DNA of 51,768 nt from Archangium sp. (GTDB lineage: Bacteria > Myxococcota > Myxococcia > Myxococcales > Myxococcaceae), in contig JAEUJS010000001.1 in assembly GCA_016792935.1 (NCBI GenBank), positions 1-51,768 on the forward strand, written 5' to 3'. Both the position numbers and the translations under genes were made by a program. The notes beneath the pieces were generated by a model. That model ran no database searches. It had not been told where the DNA came from and saw only the letters and a list, made by a program, of their open reading frames with translations. Below are positions 41,079 through 49,046 of the stretch, piece by piece (positions within the stretch are counted from its first letter, which is position 1; each line of letters begins with the position of its first letter).

Positions 41079-42320
41079 TCATTTCGTGGGCGTCTTCGGC
41101 CACCACACGCGGACCGTCGTGCCATCACCGACCGTCGAGCTCACTTTGATCTCCGCGCCGTGCTGATTGACGAGCTGCTGCACGATGGCGAGCCCGATGC
41201 CGCTGCCGTTCGCGCGCGTGGTGAAGAACGGGTCGAACAACTTCTCGAGGTTCTCGGGCTTGATGCCTTCACCGGTGTCGATGACCTCGAACACCACGCC
41301 TTCCTGCCTGGCGTGCGCGCGCAACACGACCGGCCCGGGCTTCGTCATCGCCTGCATCGCGTTGCTGATGAGGTTGTTGAGCACCATCGTCAGCTGTGAC
41401 GCCTCGGCCCACACCACGAGCCCCTTCTCGACGTCGAGCACCAGCTTCACGCCCGCCGGAGCAGCCGCCGCGGAGATCCGGTCCACTTCACCGAGCACGG
41501 GATCGAGCTCGACGATCTGCGCGATGGGTGTCTTCTTGCGCCCCAGCATCATCAGCTGCGCGACGAGGGCCGCCGCGTGGTGCGCCGACTCTTCCATCGT
41601 CTTGAGCGTCTCCTCGTCTTTCACGCGGTGGAGGATGGAGATGCCGTTGGTGATGACCGCCAACATGTTGTTCAAGTCGTGCGCGATGCCGGCCGCCATG
41701 CGGCCGAGCGCGTCGAGGCGATGTGCGTCTTTGAGCTTCAGCTCGAGCTCGTACGCTCTGCCCTGCGCGGCGATGCGTTCCTTCACCTCGATGAAGTGCG
41801 ACGCGAGGTCGGCCACCGTCGCCGCGAACTGCCGCTCGTCACGCTTCCACTCGCGTGGCTCTCCGACGTACTCGTGGCAGACGATGCCGTAGACCTCTCC
41901 GTTCCGGTACACGGCGGCGTCGAGCAGCGCGCGCACCTTCCAGACCTCGAGGTACGCCTCGAGCTCGCGCGTCATTTCGTCGGTCCGCGCGTCACTCGTC
42001 GCGACGAAGCGCCGCTCCTTGATGGCGCTCACGTAGGTGGGGATGCGCGCCATCTCGAGCGGGAGCGGGATGGGCGCATCGCCGTCCTTCGACCACAGCG
42101 CCTCGCACTTGAGCAGCTGCGCCTTGTCGTCGAACACCCACACGCCGACGCGCGTCGCTTCCAGCGCCACGCCGGAAATTTCGCAGAGCTGCTTGAAGAG
42201 CCGCGGCAGGTCTCCATCGAGGTGGAGACGCGCGAGCTTCAACCGGGCCGAGGTGAGGAAGGCCCGCTGCGTGATGGCACTGCTCTCACTGGCGCCGCTC
42301 TCTTCCCCCTGGGAGCTCAC
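41079..42320 (-). CDS. GAF-domain sensor histidine kinase
   Basis: 413 aa, no membrane helix, so cytoplasmic. A GAF sensor (about 30-185, VGVWVFDDKAQLLKCEALW, DAAVYRNGEVYGIVCHEYVG) is followed by the dimerisation/phosphoacceptor helix AAGIAHDLNNML with H214, the N box (NNLISNAMQAM), G1 (DTGEGI, 348-353) and G2 (GSGIGLAI). ATP-dependent autophosphorylation at H214 and transfer to an unlinked response regulator are expected, since no regulator gene is adjacent. Its gene ends about 53 bp from the repeat ahead of the methyltransferase gene. Confidence 0.95.
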   Translation of the reverse strand: MSSQGEESGASESSAITQRAFLTSARLKLARLHLDGDLPRLFKQLCEISGVALEATRVGVWVFDDKAQLLKCEALWSKDGDAPIPLPLEMARIPTYVSAIKERRFVATSDARTDEMTRELEAYLEVWKVRALLDAAVYRNGEVYGIVCHEYVGEPREWKRDERQFAATVADLASHFIEVKERIAAQGRAYELELKLKDAHRLDALGRMAAGIAHDLNNMLAVITNGISILHRVKDEETLKTMEESAHHAAALVAQLMMLGRKKTPIAQIVELDPVLGEVDRISAAAAPAGVKLVLDVEKGLVVWAEASQLTMVLNNLISNAMQAMTKPGPVVLRAHARQEGVVFEVIDTGEGIKPENLEKLFDPFFTTRANGSGIGLAIVQQLVNQHGAEIKVSSTVGDGTTVRVWWPKTPTK

Positions 42321-42324
42321 GCGT

Positions 42325-42672
42325 TCACTCGAGGATGCAGCCGCGTTTGTCGTCCACGAAACGGGCCACCGCTCCCCAGCTCAAGAACGCCGTCGACTCG
42401 ACGCGCTTGTTCACCGTATCGAACGTCACCTTCGCCACGTCAGGAGACGCCTTCACCCACGCGCGGCAGTACGCCTCGGGCATCTCCATCACGAACATGC
42501 ACGAGCAGCCCATGCGCGCGGAGTTGCCGGTCGCGAGCGTCAAGTCGTTCGAGGAATACGTGTGGTACGGCTCGGCGTCTGGGTCAGCGCACGTCGAGAG
42601 GCTGAGCGCGAACAGCGACATCACGATGGGCTTCAGCCCGACGGCGCCGCCAGCAAAAGAGAGCTTCTTCAT
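42325..42672 (-). CDS. Small Cys-rich putative lipoprotein
   Basis: 115 aa from ATG 42672, which overlaps the stop of the serine-hydrolase gene by 4 bp (ATGA); a shorter start at 42621 would give MSLFALSLSTC directly. The hydrophobic stretch IVMSLFALSLSTC looks like an export signal with C28 as lipid site, but the lipobox is imperfect. The mature part has paired cysteines (MGCSCMF, YCRAW, RGC) suitable for disulphides. Family unknown. Last gene of the serine-hydrolase operon. Confidence 0.65.
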   Translation of the reverse strand: MKKLSFAGGAVGLKPIVMSLFALSLSTCADPDAEPYHTYSSNDLTLATGNSARMGCSCMFVMEMPEAYCRAWVKASPDVAKVTFDTVNKRVESTAFLSWGAVARFVDDKRGCILE

Positions 42673-43787
42673 CGCGCCACCCCCAGCGAGAACTTGATCA
42701 AGTCGTTGACGGGAATGCTGCCGTCGCGGTCATCGCCGTTGCGCGCGATGATCACGTCTTCCGAAGGAATCACGATGATGCGCTGCCCCCAGTGGCCGAG
42801 CGCGGCGTACGCATCGTCTGGAGCGTCTTCCCAGGGCTTCCCCCTGGTGCGCGTCGGCTTGTTGAGCCACCACGAATAACCAGAAGGCGTGCTCTCACTC
42901 TCAGGCGCGGTCTCCATGAACGGAGCCGACGGCGTGGTGCTCGCCTGCACCCAACCCGACGGAAGAATGCGGGTTCCGTTCCAGCAGCCGTCGTTCAAGA
43001 AGAGGAAGCCGAACTTCGCGAAGTCGCGCGGCGTCGCGTAGACCATCGAGCCACCCAGCGGAGTGCCCTTCGCGTCTTCTTCGAACGCGGTGCGCGGGGC
43101 GCCGATGGGGTCGAACAGCAATTTCCAGAACGCGTCGTTGCCGTGCTTCTTCGACAACGCGCGCTTGGCGATGGCTGAGGCGAGCTCGGCGTCACCGGTG
43201 GAATAGCTCCAGCGTTTGCCGGGGCCGGGGTCGACGAGCTTGTGGTTCACGATGTGCGCGAGCTGGTCGCGGTGGCCGCTCCCGAAGAGCATCGAGATGA
43301 CCGAGCTCACCTGGTAGCTCTGGTCTTCGTATTCCTCCTGCCAGTCGAGCGCGGTGGCGAAGGTGATGGCGTCCTTCACGGTGATGGCGCACTGCTTGCT
43401 GCCCTCGAACTCGGGCAAGTGCACGCACATCGAATCTTCGAGGTTGAGCACGCCTGAGTTCACGCCGATGCCGACCAGCGCGCTGGAGTAGCTCTTGGCG
43501 ACCGACCAGCTCAGCTGACGCTTGGTCTCGTCGAAACCGCGCGCGTACTTCTCGTAGATGATGGTGCCGTTCTTGATGATGACGAGGCCGTTGGTGCGGT
43601 AGCCCTTTCGCTCTTTGTCTTCGCCGACCAGCGTGAAGGCGAAGTCTTCGAGCGCTTTGATCTGCGCGTCTTTGCCGGTGACGAGCTGTTTGGGCCACTC
43701 GGTGGTGGGCCACGACGCGCGCGTCGGACAGGTCTGCGCGGCGGCGAGCGAGGAGAGTCCTGCGAGGCAGAGAGCGAGCGCGCGCAT
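42669..43787 (-). CDS. Serine hydrolase, beta-lactamase/PBP4 class C type, copy 1
   Basis: 372 aa from ATG 43787, sharing one base with the stop of the membrane-protein gene. A signal peptide (to AAAQ) precedes a serine-hydrolase domain with SWSVAKS (nucleophile S95 and K98, the SxxK motif) and the Tyr motif YSTGD (Y195); GHWGQ near the end replaces KTG. It is paralogous to the gene at 44445: SVAKS, GGSMVYATPRDFAKFG and SGYSWWLN blocks match closely. Such exported proteins act as esterases or D-Ala-D-Ala peptidases; true beta-lactamase activity is not implied. Confidence 0.9.
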   Translation of the reverse strand: MRALALCLAGLSSLAAAQTCPTRASWPTTEWPKQLVTGKDAQIKALEDFAFTLVGEDKERKGYRTNGLVIIKNGTIIYEKYARGFDETKRQLSWSVAKSYSSALVGIGVNSGVLNLEDSMCVHLPEFEGSKQCAITVKDAITFATALDWQEEYEDQSYQVSSVISMLFGSGHRDQLAHIVNHKLVDPGPGKRWSYSTGDAELASAIAKRALSKKHGNDAFWKLLFDPIGAPRTAFEEDAKGTPLGGSMVYATPRDFAKFGFLFLNDGCWNGTRILPSGWVQASTTPSAPFMETAPESESTPSGYSWWLNKPTRTRGKPWEDAPDDAYAALGHWGQRIIVIPSEDVIIARNGDDRDGSIPVNDLIKFSLGVAR

Positions 43788-44413
43788 CAGAACGCCACCT
43801 CGTTCAAGACGACGAACGTGCTGTCGGTGACTCCGGGAGCAAACGACTTCACCGTGGTGACCTTCTTCTTCTCCGTCAGCGCCATCACGCCGACCGTCGC
43901 GCCGCTCATCAAGAGGCCGTCGAGCGTGCAGAAGACGAGCATCGAGAGCGGGTTGGTGATGCCGACCGCGACGTTGATGAAGAGGCCGGTGATGACGACC
44001 GCGGCTGCATTCACGAGGAAGGCCGCGCCGAGGGGCAACCAGAAGCCGAAGCGGTCCTTGGTGTTCCAATTTCCCATCAGCGCCGCGGAGAGCACGGTGA
44101 TGAGCGGCGGGAAGATGAGGTTGGCGATGAGCAGGCCGGGGATGGCGGCGCCGATGAGGTTGTTGCTCAACGCTCCGAGACCTGCGCCGAGCACGATGCC
44201 GGTGGCGCTCGCAGCGACGGCGACGGCGGAGGTCTTCACGAAGAGCTCACCGAGACCGATGTCGCTGGAGACGTTCGACGCAGCGTCGGCGAGCGAAGGA
44301 GCAGTCGCTTCAGTCTTCGCGGGCGCGTCATCGGGCGAGAGCAGCCGCGCGGACGGAGCAGCGAAGGCGAGCGAGGGAACCAGTGCGGCGAGGAACAGCA
44401 GCTTCTTGGTCAT
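43787..44413 (-). CDS. Exported membrane protein between two serine-hydrolase paralogues
   Basis: 208 aa. Signal peptide (LLFLAALVPSLAFA) then a Thr/Ala linker and three or more membrane helices (about 65-118, 125-155, 160-185). No known family or motif. Its ATG 44413 has a strong upstream GGAGG 6 nt away, so it should be well translated. Its stop overlaps the start of the downstream serine hydrolase by 1 bp, and its placement between two paralogous enzymes suggests a transport or anchoring role for the same product. Confidence 0.75.
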   Translation of the reverse strand: MTKKLLFLAALVPSLAFAAPSARLLSPDDAPAKTEATAPSLADAASNVSSDIGLGELFVKTSAVAVAASATGIVLGAGLGALSNNLIGAAIPGLLIANLIFPPLITVLSAALMGNWNTKDRFGFWLPLGAAFLVNAAAVVITGLFINVAVGITNPLSMLVFCTLDGLLMSGATVGVMALTEKKKVTTVKSFAPGVTDSTFVVLNEVAF

Positions 44414-44419
44414 GCGAAA

Positions 44420-44424
44420 CCTCC
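44420..44424 (-). promoter_or_regulatory. Strong ribosome-binding site GGAGG
   Basis: CCTCC on the plus strand reads GGAGG on the coding strand, 6 nt before ATG 44413. It is the cleanest such site in the cluster and supports the chosen start. Confidence 0.75.
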
Positions 44425-44444
44425 AAAGGTGCTTCCTACTGTTC

Positions 44445-45548
44445 CTACTGAGCGACCGCGAGCGAGAGGGTGATCAGCTTGTCTTCGTCGACGTAGTCGT
44501 CGCGATCGTCGCCGGTGCGCACCACCACGAGCTCGGCCGAGGGAACGACCATGATGTATTGGCCCCAGTGGCCGATGGCCCCGTACGCGTCGTGCGGGGA
44601 GTTCTTCCACGGGTAGGGCAGCTCGCGCGTGGTGAGCTCGCGGTTGAGCCACCACGAATAGCCCGATGGCTCGCCCTTCTTCGTCGACTCGATGAACGGC
44701 TTGCTCGGCGTGGTGCTGCTCGCCACCCAACCCTCGGGGAGGAGTCGCTCTCCGTTCCAGCAGCCGTCGTTGATGAAGAGCCAGCCGAACTTCGCGAAGT
44801 CGCGCGGCGTCGCGTAGACCATCGAGCCGCCCATCGGCGTGCCCTTGCTGTCTTCTTCGAACACCGTGCGCGACATGCCGATCTTGTCGAAGAGCACCTT
44901 CCAGAACGCGTCGTTGCCGTGCTTGCGGCTCAGCGCACGCTTGGCGACGGCGGATGCGACCTGCGCGTCACCGGTGGAATAGCTCCAGCGTTCGCCGGGC
45001 GCGGCGACGAGCTTCTCGTTGAGAATGAACCCCAGCTGGTCGCGGTGGCCGCTCCCGAACAGCATCGCGATGACGGAACTCACCTGGTACACCTCGTCTT
45101 CGTATTCTTCCTGCCAGCCGAGACCGGTCGCGAAGGTGATGGTGTCCTTCACGGTGATGCCGCAGACGGGACGGCCCGCGAATTCCGGCAGGTGGTTGCA
45201 GATGGAATCGTCGAGCGTGAGCACGCCTTCTTTCACGGCGATTCCCACGAGCGCGGAGCTGATGGATTTGGCGACGGACCAGCTCAGGTGGCGCTTCGTC
45301 GCGTCGAAGCCCTTGCCGTAGCGCTCGTAGACGAGCTTTCCGCTCTTGATGATGACGAGGCCTTCGGTGCGCAGCCCTTCGCGGTCTTCGTCTTTGCCGA
45401 CGAGGGTGAAGAGGTAGTCCTCGAGTTCTTTGATCTCTTTCGCCTTCGCTTGAGCGTCGACGAGCGCGACGGGCCAGTCTTCGGTCGGCCACGAGGCGCG
45501 CGTGGGGCACGGCTGCGCGAGGACGGTGGCGACGAGGGCGAGCATCAT
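44445..45548 (-). CDS. Serine hydrolase, beta-lactamase/PBP4 class C type, copy 2
   Basis: 367 aa from ATG 45548 (M2 is an alternative). The N-terminal signal is short (MMLALVATVLAQ) and may be insufficient alone. SWSVAKS gives S91 and K94; YSTGD gives Y190; GHWGQYIMVVP matches the third motif. The sequence is clearly paralogous to the gene at 42669, with NDAFWKVLFDKIG and GGSMVYATPRDFAKFG nearly the same. Family members are periplasmic peptidases or esterases. It is the upstream member of the serine-hydrolase, membrane protein, serine-hydrolase, lipoprotein operon; 31 bp precede the next start. Confidence 0.9.
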   Translation of the reverse strand: MMLALVATVLAQPCPTRASWPTEDWPVALVDAQAKAKEIKELEDYLFTLVGKDEDREGLRTEGLVIIKSGKLVYERYGKGFDATKRHLSWSVAKSISSALVGIAVKEGVLTLDDSICNHLPEFAGRPVCGITVKDTITFATGLGWQEEYEDEVYQVSSVIAMLFGSGHRDQLGFILNEKLVAAPGERWSYSTGDAQVASAVAKRALSRKHGNDAFWKVLFDKIGMSRTVFEEDSKGTPMGGSMVYATPRDFAKFGWLFINDGCWNGERLLPEGWVASSTTPSKPFIESTKKGEPSGYSWWLNRELTTRELPYPWKNSPHDAYGAIGHWGQYIMVVPSAELVVVRTGDDRDDYVDEDKLITLSLAVAQ

Positions 45549-45602
45549 GCGCGCGCACCTTCGTTCATCACGCCACCACTCTCCAGAGGCTTCGTGGCTG
45601 AT

Positions 45603-46418
45603 TCAGGGAGTCGGGACGTTCATCTGTTGCAGGAGTGCGTTCGCTTCCGCGGGGCCGCGACCGCCGAGTGACTTCGCGATCGGCGTGCGCGACATCAGCC
45701 ACAGCATCCACGCGATGAAGAAGCGCGGGTACCAGGTGAGCAGGCGCACCATGAACGGAGTGATGCGCGGCACGCGCGCGAAGCCCTGCTTCATCGTCTC
45801 AGCGAGCTTCGTCGCGTGTGACCAGGTGAGCGGCTGGCCGTGCGCTCCGGTGAGCATCATGGGCGCGAAGAACGCAGCGTGCGTCTTCAGCCAGGCCTCG
45901 AGGTCTTCGTGTTCCGCGCACGGGATGCCGGCGCCTTCGAACAGATCCCGCCACGCTTTCGCGCGCGTTCCTGCGACGTAGGTGATCTGGAAGAGGCGGA
46001 AGAGCCGCGGAACGATCGTCGCGGTGAGCTCTCCGTCTTTGAGGCCCGCGATGATGGCTGGGAAGCCGATCGAGAAGCGCTCGCTGCCGACCGCGTCTCG
46101 GAGACGCTCGAGTCCGCCGAAGGTGTTGAACATGAACATCACCGCTCGCGCCTTGCTGCGTTGGAGCGCTGGAAGCAGCACGTCGACTTGATGCACCAGC
46201 ACGGTGACGAGCACGAGGTCGTAGTTCTCTGCTTCGTCGAGTTGCGCGCTCAGCTTTGGGCGCTGCGGCTCATTGAGCCCTCTGACGCGGAGTCCCTGCG
46301 ACTCGAGCTCGGCCAGACGCGCGCCTCTGGCGATGAGCGTGACTTCGTGACTCGCGCGCAAGAGGTACGAGGCGAAGACGCTGCCGATCGCTCCGGCTCC
46401 GATGATCGCGATGCGCAT
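45603..46418 (-). CDS. Ketopantoate reductase-family protein (PanE/ApbA-like)
   Basis: 271 aa from ATG 46418. MRIAIIGAGAIGSVFASYLL carries the NADP-binding GxGxxG loop; the conserved Lys/Asn/Glu residues of 2-dehydropantoate 2-reductase are expected near VTVLVHQVD, FMFNTFGGL and LKTHAAFFAP, but only the K/H-containing LKTHAAFFAP segment is clear. Members reduce ketopantoate in pantothenate synthesis or act on other 2-oxo acids. C-terminal hydrophobic stretches (FMVRLLTWYPRFFIAWMLWLM) are long for this family. Its start codon and six N-terminal codons are duplicated 93 bp upstream beside repeats. Confidence 0.88.
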   Translation of the reverse strand: MRIAIIGAGAIGSVFASYLLRASHEVTLIARGARLAELESQGLRVRGLNEPQRPKLSAQLDEAENYDLVLVTVLVHQVDVLLPALQRSKARAVMFMFNTFGGLERLRDAVGSERFSIGFPAIIAGLKDGELTATIVPRLFRLFQITYVAGTRAKAWRDLFEGAGIPCAEHEDLEAWLKTHAAFFAPMMLTGAHGQPLTWSHATKLAETMKQGFARVPRITPFMVRLLTWYPRFFIAWMLWLMSRTPIAKSLGGRGPAEANALLQQMNVPTP

Positions 46419-46440
46419 GAAGTGACTTCTCCCTCACCCT
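46402..46440 (-). repeat. 39-bp direct repeat carrying the PanE-like start, downstream copy
   Basis: This copy contains codons 1-6 of the reductase gene, the upstream SD-like GGGAGAA and the first bases of the palindromic repeat. It matches 46495-46533 at 37 of 39 positions, offset 93 bp. Confidence 0.85.
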
Positions 46441-46468
46441 GACCCTCTCCCGCAGGGGCGGGAGAGGG
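46429..46468. repeat. Palindromic repeat (REP-like), copy B
   Basis: CTCCCTCACCCTGACCCTCTCCCGC plus complementary GCGGGAGAGGG: an uninterrupted 11-bp stem at 46443-46453 and 46458-46468 with an AGGG loop. It lies directly upstream of the PanE-like start on the minus strand. Confidence 0.85.
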
Positions 46469-46511
46469 GATCGTCGCGCTCAACGCTCAGCTCAATGATC
46501 GCGATGCGCAT
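46434..46511 (-). pseudogene. Duplicated 5' fragment of the PanE-like gene
   Basis: From ATG 46511 the sequence reads MRIAII, the same first six residues as the functional gene at 46418, then diverges and stops after 25 codons inside repeat copy B. The same SD-like string precedes both. This looks like a leftover start region after a tandem duplication or recombination at repeats B and C. It could still initiate a short peptide. Confidence 0.5.
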
Positions 46512-46533
46512 GAAGTGATTTCTCCCTCACCCC
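46495..46533 (-). repeat. 39-bp direct repeat, upstream copy
   Basis: Second copy of 46402-46440; differences are T for C at 46519-46520 region and the last base. Confidence 0.85.
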
Positions 46534-46554
46534 CTCCCCCCGAGGGAGAGGGGG
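46522..46554. repeat. Palindromic repeat, divergent copy C
   Basis: CTCCCTCACCCCCTCCCCCC then GAGGGAGAGGGGG. The left part matches copies A and B exactly but the hairpin core is different (C-rich, shorter stem), so it is a related variant rather than an exact copy. Confidence 0.65.
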
Positions 46555-46569
46555 CACTTCTCGTCTTCT

Positions 46570-47805
46570 TCAGTCGAAGAGGCCCCAGTCGAGCTCGAGC
46601 TGGCCGCCGCTCAGCTTCTTTAGCGCGACGTCGGCTTTGGACTCGACCTGCTTGCGGAAGTCCTTCTCGATGGCGCGCTCGAGCGCGTGCCGCTTCGTCT
46701 CGAGCTTCGTGAGGCGCGTGCTCGACACGTCGCTGCTACTCTGCGCGCGGAATTCCATCGCGCACCACACAGCTCCCGTCTTCACGTTCGCGACGACCAG
46801 CCGGCCCTCGAGTTCACCGAACGTGAACGAGTCGTCGTCGGTCGTCTTCGGCCACACGCGCACTTCAGGATCGAGCACGGCGATCAACTCGCCCTGCTCC
46901 ATCAACACGCGGATCGACTTCGCGCGATCGACCGTCTTGGTCGACAACAGCGCCGAGCGGAACTCGCCCTGCGTCAGAAAATCCCAGTCGTCCTGCGCAC
47001 GGCCTTCCACTTCGAGCATGCGCCGCTCGACGAACGCGATGCGCTTCGGAGCGCCCTTCGGCATCTGCGCCCTGGCGCACGCATCTCCCCGCGCGGATTC
47101 GAACGCGTCGAGTTGATCTCGCAGCTCAGCCAGGCGCGCTTCGAACTCCGCGACGCGCGCGCTCGAGAGCCGTTCCTTCTCCGCGTCGCGCCAACGACCC
47201 TCTTCTGCCTCGACGTCTTCCTCGGTCTTCGCGGTGCCAGGAGACTTTGGCGCCTCGCTCGCGCACTCGCCGTCACCGTCGTGGAGCGCCGACAACACGT
47301 ACCAGCGGTACCCGCGCGCGAAGCACATCTCCACCGTGCTCGCCTTCGTGCCGTTCACCGCCTCGACCTCGAGCGAAGGAATCGCCGCGCTCCCTCCGAG
47401 TGTTCCGGTGCACACCACCTTGTCGGTGAACTCACTGCGCTCCGTCACGAAGTAGAGCTGCGCGAGGTCGCACGCGGTCGTCGCATCGAGCGTCGCGGCT
47501 TCACGCCTGGTGCCGAGCTTCGACTTGAGGTCTGCCACCTGCGACTGGCGCTGCGCGTCCTTCATCTTTCCGTAGACGATGGCCGCGGCGTTGGTCGCCA
47601 CCGACATCAACGCGAGCACCATGCCGATGATCGCCACGGGGTGCGGTGAGCGACCTTCCGCACGCGCACGCATGAACGACGTCAGCCCGAGAATTCCGGC
47701 GACGAGCGCGAGCGGAAAACAACACAGCCCGAAAAGACCGAGGCCCAGAATCAGGCCAGTCTTCTCGGGCTGCGGTTGAGACGACGCCGGAGGAACCGGC
47801 GTCAC
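46570..47805 (-). CDS. DUF4190-like membrane protein with coiled coil
   Basis: 411 aa from GTG 47805, one base after the actF stop. Two N-terminal membrane helices (ILGLGLFGLCCFPLALVAGILGL and VAIIGMVLALMSVATNAAAIV) form a DUF4190-type hairpin; a Cys-bearing middle part (CDLAQLYFV, VVCTGTLGG, MCFARGYRW, DGDGECAS), a charged coiled coil (about 195-245) and a soluble C-terminus follow. It is the last gene of the alternative complex III operon here, where it has no known role; it may be an unrelated rider or an assembly helper. The C-terminus is Lys/Glu-rich. Confidence 0.78.
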   Translation of the reverse strand: MTPVPPASSQPQPEKTGLILGLGLFGLCCFPLALVAGILGLTSFMRARAEGRSPHPVAIIGMVLALMSVATNAAAIVYGKMKDAQRQSQVADLKSKLGTRREAATLDATTACDLAQLYFVTERSEFTDKVVCTGTLGGSAAIPSLEVEAVNGTKASTVEMCFARGYRWYVLSALHDGDGECASEAPKSPGTAKTEEDVEAEEGRWRDAEKERLSSARVAEFEARLAELRDQLDAFESARGDACARAQMPKGAPKRIAFVERRMLEVEGRAQDDWDFLTQGEFRSALLSTKTVDRAKSIRVLMEQGELIAVLDPEVRVWPKTTDDDSFTFGELEGRLVVANVKTGAVWCAMEFRAQSSSDVSSTRLTKLETKRHALERAIEKDFRKQVESKADVALKKLSGGQLELDWGLFD

Positions 47806-47806
47806 G

Positions 47807-49039
47807 TCAGTAGTTCTCGTGCGCCAGCGACTCGGGCAGACGTGGGTCGTTGATGGCGACGACCTTGTTGCGGTTCAGCAGGAAGCCGAACACCGCGAGG
47901 AACACACCGAACACACCGATGAGCGCCGTGAAGTCGAGGTAGCTGACCTCGAGGTGCGGCGTGTGGCCTTCGCCGTGGCTGCCGTAGTTCGGCATCACCA
48001 GCCAATAGATGTCGACGCAGTGCATGACGAGCGTCCACACGGCTCCGATGGCGAGCACCGACTTGTTGCGCTTCACGTGCCGCGAAATCAGGAAGAGGAA
48101 CGGCACGAAGAAGTGCGCGATGGGGAGCGCGTACGAGACGTACTCCCAACCGCCCTCGAGACGCATCAGGTAGAACTCGGTCTCTTCCGGCAAGTTCGCG
48201 TACCAGATGAGGATGAACTGGCTGAACGCGATGTACGCCCAGAAGATCGTGTAACCGAACACGAACTTGCCCATGTCGTGGAAGTGCTCGGCGGTGATGG
48301 CGGTCTTCAGCACACCCGAGCTCTGCGCGAACATCGAGACGAGCGTGACGAACGCGAAGAACGCCAGCATCGACGCAGCGAAGAAGTACACGCCGTAGAT
48401 GGTCGAGTACCAGTGCGGCGAGAGCGACATCATCCAGTCGACGGCGCCGAAGCTCAGCGTCAGGCCGTAGAGGAACAGACCGCCCGCGCACACCTTGCGA
48501 ATCAGGTGCACCAGACGCTCGCGCTCCGCCGGCTTGTCACCCAGCGAGTCCTGCTTGATCGACGTCGAGTACAGGAACCAGCCGAGGCCAGCCCACACCG
48601 CGAGGTAGATGACCGCGCGGAAGTACCAGAAGCCGGTCGAGAGGAACCACCGCTTCTTCATGATGATGGCGTCGGCTTCGTGGGTCCACGGGTACAGCTC
48701 GTGGAAGCCGATGAGGCCGATGGGAATCCACAGCAGCGCGAACACCGGCAACGAGCCCGCGATGGTCTCGATGAAGCGGCGAATCACCACCGCCCAGCCC
48801 GAGCGGACCGAGTGGTCGATGAGCAGCCAGCCCAGAGCGCCCATGCCGAGCGCGAGCACGGCCTCGAACGCGAAGAGGTAGCTGAACGCCGCGCGCGCCT
48901 TGTGTTCGCCGAACATGGCGCCCAGCGTCGCGCCGAGGCCCGCGACCGCGAGGATGCCGCCCAACATGGGCAGCTTCGCGAAGAACGAGCTCGGCGGGAT
49001 GGTGATGTCTTCCGGCTTCTTGATCTCGTGGTGGCTCAT
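47807..49039 (-). CDS. actF: Alternative complex III membrane subunit ActF
   Basis: 410 aa, about ten membrane helices, in the NrfD/PsrC-like quinone-subunit family of alternative complex III (quinol:cytochrome c oxidoreductase). Conserved GFHELYPWTHEA, KKRWFLSTGFWYFRA, SFGAVDWMMSLSPHWYSTIYG and AYIAFSQFILIWYANLPEETEF blocks and MHCVDIYWLVMPN near the end identify ActF. In the complex it is the membrane subunit partnered with ActC. A GAGG site precedes ATG 49039, and the gap to actE is 7 bp. The DUF4190-like gene starts one base after its stop. Confidence 0.95.
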   Translation of the reverse strand: MSHHEIKKPEDITIPPSSFFAKLPMLGGILAVAGLGATLGAMFGEHKARAAFSYLFAFEAVLALGMGALGWLLIDHSVRSGWAVVIRRFIETIAGSLPVFALLWIPIGLIGFHELYPWTHEADAIIMKKRWFLSTGFWYFRAVIYLAVWAGLGWFLYSTSIKQDSLGDKPAERERLVHLIRKVCAGGLFLYGLTLSFGAVDWMMSLSPHWYSTIYGVYFFAASMLAFFAFVTLVSMFAQSSGVLKTAITAEHFHDMGKFVFGYTIFWAYIAFSQFILIWYANLPEETEFYLMRLEGGWEYVSYALPIAHFFVPFLFLISRHVKRNKSVLAIGAVWTLVMHCVDIYWLVMPNYGSHGEGHTPHLEVSYLDFTALIGVFGVFLAVFGFLLNRNKVVAINDPRLPESLAHENY

Positions 49040-49046
49040 GATCGCC

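Noticed and set aside
40994..41128. Longer methyltransferase start at 41128
   Set aside because: The extra 45 residues are Arg-rich, pass through the palindromic repeat and precede no domain.
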